A model generated the notes under the pieces. That model made no database searches and was not told where the DNA came from. It saw only the letters and a program-made list of their open reading frames with translations. Below are positions 15,668 through 24,417 of a stretch of 64,000 nt of DNA, in pieces; positions within the stretch are counted from its first letter, which is position 1; the number at the start of each line of letters is the position of its first letter. Source of the stretch: Bacteroidaceae bacterium (GTDB lineage: Bacteria; Bacteroidota; Bacteroidia; Bacteroidales; Bacteroidaceae); assembly GCA_017555585.1 (NCBI GenBank), contig JAFZGA010000005.1, forward strand, positions 38,656-102,655, read 5' to 3'. A program made the translations under genes and the position numbers.

Positions 15668-17046
15668 CTTTTTTATTTCTATTTCTTCTTGCCTGCAGTA
15701 TGGGAGCTATGTCCCAGAATGGCGAGGGGTATCTTGAAAAACCGTTGCCACCGGGGTGGAATGACGGTGAGTTCTTTGATCAGACGTTGCCGCCCGATGA
15801 TACCTGGTGGCTTAATTTTGAGGATCCGCTCCTCGATTCGCTCATTATCACTGCGTGCAAGAACAACTATTCGGCATTGGGTGCAATGGAAAATATCAGG
15901 AAGGCACGCGCAGCATGGCGCAAGGCGCAAGGCGGGCTTATGCCTTCGTTTGACCTGAACCTTGGTTGGCAGCGTGCAAAGACAAGCGGTAACAGTCCGC
16001 AGACGCTTTATCGCGAAGCGTGGGAAGGGCAATATTCTGCGGCTGTCTCTATGAAATGGCAGGCCGATGTGTTCGGAACAATATACATGCGCTCCAAAGC
16101 ACAGAAAATGCTCTTTATGGCAACCGAAGAGGAATTCAATGCAGTCATGGTCTCACTTGTGGCAAATGTCGCCACAACCTATTTCTCTTTGCGTCAGGCA
16201 CTTGCCGAAATGCAGGTCATCCGATGGAATGTCGAATCGCAGCGCGAGATCATGGATATTGTAGTGTCGCGTTACAACAGCGGCCTGGCTTCGAAATTGG
16301 ATGTGGCGCAGTCACGCAGTGTCTATTATAGTACCAAAGCCAAAATACCGGCAATGCAGGCTACAGTGGACGGTTATCGCAATGCCATGGCTGTGTTGCT
16401 TGGTATATATCCGCAGGAACTGCAGGGGTGGCTCGAAGAGGGATATGCCTTACCTGAATATATGGCACCCATAGAGGTGGGTGTGCCGGCATATCTGTTG
16501 TTGAGACGTCCCGATATCCGTGCTGCCGAACGACAGGTGGAGGCAAATGCCGCTTTGCTCGGTGCTTCGCGTCGCGACTGGTTTCCGTCGCTCTTTGTCA
16601 CGGGTTCTGTAGGATTTACTTCTGACAAACTTAAGACTTTACCCCGTTCAAAAAGTCTGACGTGGGAGATAGCTCCATCTCTCTCATGGAATATATTCAG
16701 CGGTATGGAACGTGTCAATGCTACCCGTGAGGCACGTGCGGCACTCGATCAGAGTATAGCTTCGTTCAACAGTACCATGCTCAATGCCATGCAGGAGGTA
16801 GAGAGTGCCATGTCTCAGTACCGTAATTCGATAGCGCAGATAGTGACACTGCGCGAGGCAATGAATCAGGACGAGGAGACGCTTGCCCTTTCGCTTGAAT
16901 TGTATAAGCAGGGATTGACGGAGTATCAGAATGTCCTGGATGCACAACGCTCGCTCTTTACCTGTCAGGACTATCTTGTACAGGCACGCGGACTTTCACT
17001 TATATATCTTGTTCAACTATACGAAGCCCTTGGTGGTGGTTGGTAA
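15655..17046 (+). CDS. RND efflux outer-membrane factor (NodT/OprM type lipoprotein)
   Basis: 463 aa. The signal peptide ends in a lipobox (FLLAC, Cys14), as in OprM/NodT-type factors that are acylated and form a trimeric TolC-like channel across outer membrane and periplasm. Two outer-membrane-factor repeats are visible: one ending with the SRYNSGLASKLDVAQSRS helix turn and one ending with LSLELYKQGLTEYQNVLDAQ. The RRPDIRAAERQVEANAALLG segment between them is characteristic of the family. It is the first gene of a three-gene tripartite efflux operon, with an 11-nt gap to the adaptor. Two adjacent ATGs (15655 and 15658) could start it, and both lie in a hairpin arm. Confidence 0.92.
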   Translation: MMRLSFLFLFLLACSMGAMSQNGEGYLEKPLPPGWNDGEFFDQTLPPDDTWWLNFEDPLLDSLIITACKNNYSALGAMENIRKARAAWRKAQGGLMPSFDLNLGWQRAKTSGNSPQTLYREAWEGQYSAAVSMKWQADVFGTIYMRSKAQKMLFMATEEEFNAVMVSLVANVATTYFSLRQALAEMQVIRWNVESQREIMDIVVSRYNSGLASKLDVAQSRSVYYSTKAKIPAMQATVDGYRNAMAVLLGIYPQELQGWLEEGYALPEYMAPIEVGVPAYLLLRRPDIRAAERQVEANAALLGASRRDWFPSLFVTGSVGFTSDKLKTLPRSKSLTWEIAPSLSWNIFSGMERVNATREARAALDQSIASFNSTMLNAMQEVESAMSQYRNSIAQIVTLREAMNQDEETLALSLELYKQGLTEYQNVLDAQRSLFTCQDYLVQARGLSLIYLVQLYEALGGGW

Positions 17047-17057
17047 ATCCTTTCATA

Positions 17058-18158
17058 ATGAAAAAAATGATATTTATGGTGGTAGTGCTTGTCATGACAG
17101 CATGCCACAAGAAGAGCGAGACGGAGATGTCGGGTGGTACATTGCCCGTAGAGGTTGCATTGCCTGCGGTGCAGGATATAACGCTTACACGCGAATACCC
17201 GGGTTATCTTGCCGCTGATGCGACAATTCCTGTTGTGGGGCGCGTGAACGGTACGGTAATCAAACGTAATTTCGTCGAGGGAGGTAGGGTTAAAGAGGGT
17301 GATCTGCTCTTTGTCATAGAACCTACTCTTTACGAAAATGCTGTGGCTCAAGCCAACGCGGCCTTGCAGACGGCATTGGCGGAGTATGATTATGCCGTTA
17401 GCAGTTATGAACGTATGAAGGTGGCAATAAACAGTGAAGCAGTGAGTCAGATAGAACTGTTGCAGGCAAAAAGCAAGGTCGAAAGCGGAAAAGCTGCAAT
17501 AGACAATGCACGTGCGGCCTTGAATACTGCAAGAACAAAATTGGGATATTGTTATGTAAAAGCACCTGCAACAGGTGTAGTAGGTTTACGCAAATACTCT
17601 GTTGGAGAATATGTGTCGGGTGAGATGTCGCCGGTGGAGCTCTGCAAACTGTATAAAGATGATATAATGTATGCCTATTTCAATATCAGTGATGTGCAAT
17701 GGCAGAAGAATCTGCAGCGTGGAGCATCCGGTATCGACCAGAGCGACATAACATTTACCCTTGGCGGCAAATATGTCACATGGGATGCAAAGATAGATTA
17801 CCTTGCTCCTGATGTCAACCTCACTACCGGTACATTGCAGGTGCGTGCTGAATTGTCCAACGGTGACGGAATGCTCAAACCTGGAAGCTATATAAATGTG
17901 GTTCTTCCATATGATGAGATAAAAAATGCTCTCCTTGTACGTGATGCCTCTATAGGAACCGATCAGTTGGGAAAATACCTTTATGTGGTGAATGATTCTA
18001 ATAGAGTAGAATACCGGAGGATAACAGTCGGTGATTTGGTCAATGACACGTTGTGTCTTGTAACGGCAGGTCTTGAACCAACAGAGAGATATGTTACAAA
18101 GGCGTTGCTAAAGGTGCGTAATGGAATGCCTGTAGTGCCTGTAATGGAGAACAAATAA
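17058..18158 (+). CDS. RND efflux periplasmic adaptor (membrane fusion protein)
   Basis: 366 aa. The start is ATG at 17058 (MKKMIFMVVVLVMTACHKK), which gives a clean lipoprotein signal with Cys16; the frame opens further upstream but only inside the previous gene's end. The sequence shows the family order: beta-barrel start (VEVALPAVQDITLTREYPGY), lipoyl half (GRVNGTVIKRNFVEGGRVKEGD), coiled-coil hairpin (about 90-150), second lipoyl half (KAPATGVVGLRKYSVGEYV) and C-terminal barrel. It links the inner-membrane pump to the outer-membrane factor. AcrA/MexA-like. Substrate is not predictable. Confidence 0.93.
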   Translation: MKKMIFMVVVLVMTACHKKSETEMSGGTLPVEVALPAVQDITLTREYPGYLAADATIPVVGRVNGTVIKRNFVEGGRVKEGDLLFVIEPTLYENAVAQANAALQTALAEYDYAVSSYERMKVAINSEAVSQIELLQAKSKVESGKAAIDNARAALNTARTKLGYCYVKAPATGVVGLRKYSVGEYVSGEMSPVELCKLYKDDIMYAYFNISDVQWQKNLQRGASGIDQSDITFTLGGKYVTWDAKIDYLAPDVNLTTGTLQVRAELSNGDGMLKPGSYINVVLPYDEIKNALLVRDASIGTDQLGKYLYVVNDSNRVEYRRITVGDLVNDTLCLVTAGLEPTERYVTKALLKVRNGMPVVPVMENK

Positions 18159-18170
18159 AATGAGACAACC

Positions 18171-21100
18171 ATGAACTTTTCCAAATTTTTCATAGAACGT
18201 CCTATCTTTGCCACAGTACTCTCATTGTTGTTTCTTGTGGCCGGCGGTGTGTCACTGTTCGTGTTGCCTATTGACCAATATCCTTCAATAACACCACCGA
18301 CGGTACAGGTGACGGCTGTATATCCGGGTGCCAATGCCGAAACAATTGCTCAGACGGTTGGTATTCCCATAGAGCAACAGGTGAACGGTGTAGACGGTAT
18401 GATATATATGAGCTCGACATCATCATCGTCGGGCACATACAGGCTGACTGTTACGTTTGAGGTGGGTACTGATATTGATATGGCGACGGTACTTGTACAG
18501 AACAGGGTCAACATAGCACTTAATTCGTTGCCGAGCGAGGTGACGCAGCAGGGTGTTGTAGTGCAGAAACAGTCGACGAATATTGTCCTGTTCATAACAC
18601 TTACGGGAAACGAGGATTATAATCAGCTGTATCTCTCGAATTATGCCCAATTGCAGCTTATCGACCAGCTCACACGTGTACCGGGTGTAGGCGGTGCGGA
18701 GATTATGGGTGCAGGAAAATACTCGATGCGTGTGTGGCTCGATCCCGAAGCAATGCGCATCAGGGGAATATCGGCATCGGAAGTCTATCAGGCCATCAGC
18801 CGTCAGAATCTCGCGATATCGGCCGGTTATGTGGGCCAGACGCTTGACGATAAAGCCGACAATGCCTTCCAATATACTCTGAATGTACAGGGAAGGCTTA
18901 GCGATGCTGCACAGTTCGGAGATATCGTAATTCGTAACAATGGTGTTGAAATGTTGTATCTGCGTGATATTGCCGAAATTGAAATTGGCAGTGAAACCTA
19001 TTCGTCTTCATCGCGTCTGCAGGGCAAGCCAACAGCTGCTTTGGCAATTTATCAGTCTCCCGGTTCCAGTTCGCTTGCTGTATCCAAAGCTGTCAAGGCA
19101 AGGATGGAGGAACTTGCTGTTGCTTTTCCTCCCGGTGTGCAGTATCAGATTGCACTCGATACTACCGAAGTGGTACGCAGTTCTATCGAAGAGGTTCTCT
19201 TTACTCTGCTTGAAACAACGGCACTGGTGATATTCGTCATATTCCTATTCCTGCAGAATTGGCGTGCAACACTTATACCATGCCTTACAATTCCTGTATC
19301 GCTCATAGGAACTCTGGCTGTAATGCTTCTGCTGGGCTTCTCCATAAACACCCTGACTCTGTTCGGACTTGTTCTGGCCATTGCCATTGTGGTTGATGAT
19401 GCCATTGTGGTTGTGGAGAATGCAACGCGTATTCTTGACGAGGGTAACCTCTCACCACGTGAAGCTACAGAAAAGGCTATGGAAGAGATAACAGGTCCTA
19501 TTATTGGTGTTGTGCTTGTAATGATGGCAGTTTTTATTCCTACGACAATGATTGGCGGAATTTCGGGACAACTCTATAAGCAATTTGCATTGACAATAGC
19601 CACGGCAACACTGTTGAGCGGTTTTAACTCGCTTACTCTTACTCCAGCCTTGAGTGCCATATTGTTGCGTCCTACAGCAAAGGGTGGCCGCAAAGGGTTT
19701 GTCTGGTTCAACAAGGGATATGATTTTGTCCAAAAGATATATGATAAAAGCGTAGGTTTTCTGTTGCGTAAATCGTGGATTGCTGCAGTGTCGTTTGTTG
19801 CGATGGTAGTACTTGCTGTATATATGTTTACTCATTGGCCGACAACCTTTATTCCGGATGAGGACGACGGATATTTCATTGTAAGCGTACAGTTGCCGCC
19901 GGCAAGTTCGCTCAGCCGTACAGAGGCCGTAGCTGCAATGGTCGAGGATATAGTATCGTCCTACCCTGAGGTAAAGACAAATATCAGCATCAGCGGTTTC
20001 AGTATAATGAACAACGGCCGTCAGAGCAATGCGGCAAGTGTCTTTGTCGTTCTGAAGGATTGGAGCGAGCGAAAGAATAAGAACGAGTCGGCAGCAGCTG
20101 TAGTTGAACGTTTTAACCGTGAGGCTTATGTAGGGATAGAGGAGGCGCAATGCTTTGCCTTTGTGCCACCGGCTATTCCCGGCATAGGTAATGTTGGAGG
20201 TCTGCAGCTGCAGCTTGAAGACCGAAAGGCATTGGGCCTGACCGAAATGCAGAAAGCTGTAGATGCCCTTGTAGACAACTACGGTCGCGAAGGTGCAATT
20301 TCCGGTATGAACAGCTCTTTTGAAGCAGATGTTCCTCAATATTTTCTGAATATTGACCGCGAGAAAGCTATCTCCATGGGACTTGATATGGGTTCTGTAC
20401 TTTCGACTCTCAGTTACTATATGGGAGCAATATATGTCAATGACTTTGTTCTGCTCGGACGTATATGGCAAGTGAAGATGGCTGCCGGTGAACGTAGTCA
20501 GAAGATGATAGACAACGTGATGGAACTGAGTCTTGCCAACAACCGTGGTGAGATGGTCCCTTTCAGTACATTTGTCACTGCAGAGGAGATTCTTGGAAGT
20601 GACCAGCTTATACGTTACAATATGTATAACAGTGCTACGCTTACTGCCAACGTTGCTCCAGGCTACAGTTCCGGTGAGGTTATAGAAGAGGTTGCTGCAC
20701 TGTTCAAGGCGCAGCTTGGTGATGAATTCGGTTATGAATGGACTGGTGTCGCTTTCCAGGAGGAAGCTGCAGGCAGCAATACCGCAATAATATTTGCCCT
20801 TGCCATACTTGTGGCATTCCTAGTGCTTGCAGCGCAGTACGAGAGCTGGACAAGTCCTGTAGCAGCCATCATGGGTGTACCTATTGCCCTGCTTGGAGCG
20901 ATACTGGGTTGCTGGATTGCTGATATACCTATAAGTATATATACCGAGGTGGGTATAATACTGCTCATAGCCCTCAGTGCCAAGAATGGAATTCTTATTG
21001 TGGAGTTTGCGCGTGACTATCGTTCCGCCGGCAAGGATATCCGATTCAGTGCCTCCGAGGCCGGTCATGTCCGTTTGCGACCGATTCTGATGACCTCATT

Positions 21101-21290
21101 TGCCTTTGTACTCGGTGTCATGCCGTTGCTGTTTGCAGGTGGAGCCGGTTCAGGTGCCCGTCTCTCGCTCGGAGCGGCAGTAGTGTTCGGTATGTTGGTG
21201 AATACTGTCATTGCCACGCTCTACATCCCCAATTGGTATGAATGGATGCAGAGGTTAGAGGAATTTAAACATAAGAAGGAAGCTCATTGA
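18171..21290 (+). CDS. RND multidrug efflux pump, AcrB/MexB (HAE1) type
   Basis: 1039 aa, the full length for a hydrophobe/amphiphile efflux RND transporter. It has the N-terminal membrane helix typical of the family ([20 protein letters not shown]), the proton-relay aspartate pair in [13 protein letters not shown], and the matching lysine in [12 protein letters not shown]. Twelve membrane segments and two large periplasmic loops (about 35-335 and 560-870) are evident. It should export amphiphilic compounds such as bile salts or drugs, using the proton gradient, together with the two preceding genes. The last codons and the stop form a perfect 19-bp hairpin. Confidence 0.95.
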   Translation: MNFSKFFIERPIFATVLSLLFLVAGGVSLFVLPIDQYPSITPPTVQVTAVYPGANAETIAQTVGIPIEQQVNGVDGMIYMSSTSSSSGTYRLTVTFEVGTDIDMATVLVQNRVNIALNSLPSEVTQQGVVVQKQSTNIVLFITLTGNEDYNQLYLSNYAQLQLIDQLTRVPGVGGAEIMGAGKYSMRVWLDPEAMRIRGISASEVYQAISRQNLAISAGYVGQTLDDKADNAFQYTLNVQGRLSDAAQFGDIVIRNNGVEMLYLRDIAEIEIGSETYSSSSRLQGKPTAALAIYQSPGSSSLAVSKAVKARMEELAVAFPPGVQYQIALDTTEVVRSSIEEVLFTLLETTALVIFVIFLFLQNWRATLIPCLTIPVSLIGTLAVMLLLGFSINTLTLFGLVLAIAIVVDDAIVVVENATRILDEGNLSPREATEKAMEEITGPIIGVVLVMMAVFIPTTMIGGISGQLYKQFALTIATATLLSGFNSLTLTPALSAILLRPTAKGGRKGFVWFNKGYDFVQKIYDKSVGFLLRKSWIAAVSFVAMVVLAVYMFTHWPTTFIPDEDDGYFIVSVQLPPASSLSRTEAVAAMVEDIVSSYPEVKTNISISGFSIMNNGRQSNAASVFVVLKDWSERKNKNESAAAVVERFNREAYVGIEEAQCFAFVPPAIPGIGNVGGLQLQLEDRKALGLTEMQKAVDALVDNYGREGAISGMNSSFEADVPQYFLNIDREKAISMGLDMGSVLSTLSYYMGAIYVNDFVLLGRIWQVKMAAGERSQKMIDNVMELSLANNRGEMVPFSTFVTAEEILGSDQLIRYNMYNSATLTANVAPGYSSGEVIEEVAALFKAQLGDEFGYEWTGVAFQEEAAGSNTAIIFALAILVAFLVLAAQYESWTSPVAAIMGVPIALLGAILGCWIADIPISIYTEVGIILLIALSAKNGILIVEFARDYRSAGKDIRFSASEAGHVRLRPILMTSFAFVLGVMPLLFAGGAGSGARLSLGAAVVFGMLVNTVIATLYIPNWYEWMQRLEEFKHKKEAH

Positions 21291-21307
21291 GCTTCCTTCT
21301 TATGTTT
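21267..21307 (+). terminator. Perfect 19-bp hairpin spanning the RND pump stop codon
   Basis: AAACATAAGAAGGAAGCTC (21267-21285) pairs with its exact complement at 21289-21307 around a 3-nt ATT loop, and the stop TGA overlaps the loop and 3' arm. Only four T residues follow the stem. It probably terminates the efflux operon while also coding for the last residues of the pump. Confidence 0.65.
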
Positions 21308-21404
21308 TGAGTATGGAGAATCCGAATATGTAGTTCCTGAATTGTGCTTTATTGTCAGCACGGCAAAAAAAGGTACTTGTGATATGCTGTGTTGATTTTT
21401 TGAC

Positions 21405-21412
21405 TAAATTTG
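21405..21412 (+). promoter_or_regulatory. Putative -7 element for the small secreted protein
   Basis: TAAATTTG matches TAnnTTTG. A -33 TTTG is not visible at the usual spacing, and the leader would be about 100 nt. The rest of the 230-bp gap after the pump (21308-21520) holds nothing else I can identify. Confidence 0.4.
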
Positions 21413-21520
21413 TGTATTGGAATTGAGCGAATATGGTTATGGAAAACTTTATGCAAATACCCCTCTCATTTCATTCCATTCTAAATGCTCTGATAATAAG
21501 GTGATTATATAAAACGATTT

Positions 21521-22000
21521 ATGAAAAGAATAGTGCTGCTTGCCATGTTGAGCTTTATGATAATGGCATCCGGTTTTGCGCAAGAGCCATTGACTGTTGA
21601 ACTCAAATTCAATGAGCTTATACAAAAATACGAAAAGGTCAAAGGCGTAGAGTGTATGACCTTGGTCAAAGGCCGTGGTTTGGGAATGGTCAAGATGATG
21701 TTGAACAAGCAGTTCGGCAAGGATTTTATGAAGGGCGTGACAAGCATTGCAATCATCAATTATAGCGAATCCTCACAAGAGACCTGCCTTGCATTGCGTA
21801 ATGAGTTAGATGCGTTCAAATCCCTGCTGGAAGAGTTCAATGTAGGCGAAGCGAAGGCGTTTGACAGCAATGACTATGTCAGAGGTTTTGCTTCGGCATC
21901 AAGTGATGACAAAACAATCTCAGACTTTATAATTGCAGTGGAAGAGAAAGATTCGAAGATAATAATGTATATGGCTGGCAAGATTAAGGTTGCACAATAA
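21521..22000 (+). CDS. Small secreted protein, DUF4252-like
   Basis: 159 aa with a signal peptide cut after SGFAQ. The mature part is a small alpha/beta domain rich in Lys and Glu, with segments ECMTLVKGRGLGMVKMML, TSIAIINYSE and the C-terminal strand SKIIMYMAGKIKV. This layout is like the DUF4252 group of small exported Bacteroidales proteins, whose function is unknown; the assignment is tentative. It does not have a lipobox. It follows the efflux operon but has its own likely promoter, so a functional link is not implied. Confidence 0.6.
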   Translation: MKRIVLLAMLSFMIMASGFAQEPLTVELKFNELIQKYEKVKGVECMTLVKGRGLGMVKMMLNKQFGKDFMKGVTSIAIINYSESSQETCLALRNELDAFKSLLEEFNVGEAKAFDSNDYVRGFASASSDDKTISDFIIAVEEKDSKIIMYMAGKIKVAQ

Positions 22001-22180
22001 TAACTCTAAATATCAAAATATTACAATGATGAACAAAAAACTAAGAATTCTACTTTGTAATGTATCCTATAACAAAAACACTTGTTCTCCTCTTTTTACA
22101 GCGTTGGAACTTAATTACGGTGGTGCCGCATGGGTGGAAAAACCTCTTTCGTACTTCACATTCTCGGGACTTTAAGAATT

Positions 22181-22227
22181 CATACATAAAAAAGGATGCT
22201 TCTTGCGGAAGCATCCTTTTTATGTAT
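22181..22227. terminator. Long bidirectional terminator hairpin
   Basis: CATACATAAAAAAGGATGCTTC pairs with GAAGCATCCTTTTTATGTATG around a TTGC loop, with one bulged base. A-runs and T-runs on both sides allow it to work for the plus-strand secreted-protein gene and the minus-strand GH92 gene. The rest of 22001-22248 holds a 48-codon open frame (22029-22175) that I do not support as a gene. Confidence 0.75.
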
Positions 22228-22248
22228 GTCACTATTGTTTCTTTTGAA

Positions 22249-24417
22249 TTACCACCATTTTGCCGGTGTGTCACTCATTTCGAATGTGAGCTTGCCTCCC
22301 TTGGCAATGTCGCTATGCTCAATGTATGGCAGATTGTGAGGTTTGCCGTTGAGCTTTATACTCTTTATATATATATTGGTTTCGCTGTTGTTGATTGTCT
22401 CTATAACGAACTTGCCGCCTGCAACAGCCAGTTCTGCGCGGTCAACGATTGGCGAGCCGAACCAGTAGCGTGCCCCTGCCGGTTCTACCTGGTAGAATCC
22501 GAGTGCCGACATTATATACCAAGCCGACATCTGTCCCATATCCTCGTTGCCTGAGAGACCGTCAAAATCGTTGCGGTATTGTGTCTTCATTACCTCGCGT
22601 ACCCACTTGGCTGTTTTGTGCGGTTCACCCATCATTGTATAAAGGTACAGGATATGATGGCTCGGTTCGTTGCCGTGTGCAAACTGACCTATCATGCCGG
22701 AAATATCGGGTGACGGGTCGCCTTCCACTGTTGACGGTGCAAGGAACAATGAGTCCAAACGTGCAATGCATGCCTCTTTGCTTCCAAACAGTTCAATGTA
22801 GCCGTCGAGGTCCTGCGGTACCAGCCAGGTGTATTGCCATGCGTTACCCTCGCAGTAGTCATCGGCACGGTGTGCTGCAAAATATGGATTGAACGGCTCA
22901 CGGAAATTGCCCTTGTCATCGACACCGCGTATGAAACCGCGCTTGTTGTCGAAGAATGTACGGTAAGATTGGCTCATCTTTGTAAAATGTCTGTAATCCT
23001 CATCTTTGCCAAGAGCTTTTGCTGCATTTGCCGCTGCACCGTCAGCTATGGCGTACTCCATGTCGTATGCAACAGCCTCTGTAAACAGGTTGCAGGGGAT
23101 ATATCCGTACTGGTGACGGAATTCCTTACCACGCTCGGCAAGAGCCGCAGTCTGCTTGATGGCACCAAATGCCTTCTCGCGGTCAAAGCCACCGATGTTT
23201 TTTACAATGGCATCGGCAACAACCGGAATACCGGGATCTCCAACCATACAGTCTGTTTCGTTGCCCCACAAGTGCCATACAGGAAGGTCTCCTTGCTTGT
23301 CGCAGATATCAACCATTGTAGCAACAAATTCACCGGCCTTTTCAGGCTGTATGATTGTCATCAAAGGTTGCTTTGCACGGTATGTGTCCCATAGCGAGAA
23401 GCAGGTATAGCGTGGGGCAGGGCTGTTATACACCTTGTCATCTGCTCCACGGTAGTCGCCGTTTATGTCGCTGAATAGCATAGGGGCAATCATGCTGTGG
23501 TACATTGCAGTGTAGAATATCGTCTTAATCTCGTCGTTGCCCTCAATCTTTATGCGTGCAAGTTCCTTGTTCCACTCCTTGACAGCGTTGTTGGCTACTT
23601 TCTCAAAGTTCCAGTCGGTGATTTCGCTCTCCAGGGCAAGTTTTGCGCCCTCTATGCTCACAGGCGATATTGCAACTTTCAAAAGTATCTCCTCACCATC
23701 GGCGGTGGTGAATGATGCACGTCCGTACATATCCTTGAATCCTTTCAGTTCAAAACTGTTGAATGGCTTGGCAAACTCTGCTGCAAAATATATGCGTTGG
23801 TTCTTTGCCCATCCTTTTGAGTAACGGTAACCGACAATACGGTTGTTACCCTCGGCCTGCATGAATGTCTCTGTAGGGTCGTCCCAGCAGCCACCGTTCT
23901 GAAGGTCAAAGACAAGTGCCGCTTCCTGCGATGCAGGGAATGTATATCGGTGCAGTCCTACACGTGCTGTTGCTGTCATTTCGGCCTTTATGCCGTAGCG
24001 TGTGAGAGGAACGGAATAATATCCCGGTCTAACAATCTCTTGTGTACGGTCTGCCATAGACCAGAGGCCGCTGTTGGGTATTTCTACCATTCCACGTTCA
24101 TAGATTACATCTCCGGTGACGGGCATTACGGTGACATCAAAGAGGTCGCCGATACCGGTTCCACTCAAATGTGTGTGAGAGAAACCTATTACTGTTGCTT
24201 CGTCCTGATGGTATCCGGAACACCAGTCCCATGTCTCATTGATGCTGGTAGGTCCTAACTGTACCATACCGAACGGTACGCTTGCGCCTATAAAAACGTG
24301 TCCATGACCGCCGCTGCCAATCAATGGATTGACATATTCGGTGAGGTTCTCCTGCTGGGTGGATGTACACGCAGCAAATAGCAGAGGCAGTGCCAATGCA
24401 ATATCCTTTATCTTCAT
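22249..24417 (-). CDS. GH92 alpha-mannosidase, lipoprotein
   Basis: 722 aa with a lipoprotein signal (LLFAACTST). GH92 enzymes are calcium-dependent inverting exo-alpha-mannosidases that trim mannose from N-glycans and yeast mannan. The typical opening YVNPLIGSGGHGHVFIGASV, the mid-protein FSLWDTYRAKQPL and NETDCMVGDPG, and the C-terminal GNEDMGQMSAWY block with its catalytic acidic residues are present. The Cys anchors it to a membrane, possibly at the cell surface. It is the last gene of the mannose cluster and overlaps the upstream GH92 by 4 bp (ATGA). Linkage specificity (1,2; 1,3; 1,4 or 1,6) is not settled by these motifs. Confidence 0.92.
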   Translation of the reverse strand: MKIKDIALALPLLFAACTSTQQENLTEYVNPLIGSGGHGHVFIGASVPFGMVQLGPTSINETWDWCSGYHQDEATVIGFSHTHLSGTGIGDLFDVTVMPVTGDVIYERGMVEIPNSGLWSMADRTQEIVRPGYYSVPLTRYGIKAEMTATARVGLHRYTFPASQEAALVFDLQNGGCWDDPTETFMQAEGNNRIVGYRYSKGWAKNQRIYFAAEFAKPFNSFELKGFKDMYGRASFTTADGEEILLKVAISPVSIEGAKLALESEITDWNFEKVANNAVKEWNKELARIKIEGNDEIKTIFYTAMYHSMIAPMLFSDINGDYRGADDKVYNSPAPRYTCFSLWDTYRAKQPLMTIIQPEKAGEFVATMVDICDKQGDLPVWHLWGNETDCMVGDPGIPVVADAIVKNIGGFDREKAFGAIKQTAALAERGKEFRHQYGYIPCNLFTEAVAYDMEYAIADGAAANAAKALGKDEDYRHFTKMSQSYRTFFDNKRGFIRGVDDKGNFREPFNPYFAAHRADDYCEGNAWQYTWLVPQDLDGYIELFGSKEACIARLDSLFLAPSTVEGDPSPDISGMIGQFAHGNEPSHHILYLYTMMGEPHKTAKWVREVMKTQYRNDFDGLSGNEDMGQMSAWYIMSALGFYQVEPAGARYWFGSPIVDRAELAVAGGKFVIETINNSETNIYIKSIKLNGKPHNLPYIEHSDIAKGGKLTFEMSDTPAKWW

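Noticed and set aside
19452-20471. 339-codon open frame antisense to the RND pump
   Set aside because: Its translation has no domain or signal, is rich in Cys, His and Tyr as is usual for antisense frames, and lies fully inside a well-supported gene.
22029-22175. 48-codon open frame after the DUF4252-like gene
   Set aside because: No promoter element, no recognisable motif and it ends just before the shared terminator. It could be a small peptide but the sequence does not support a call.
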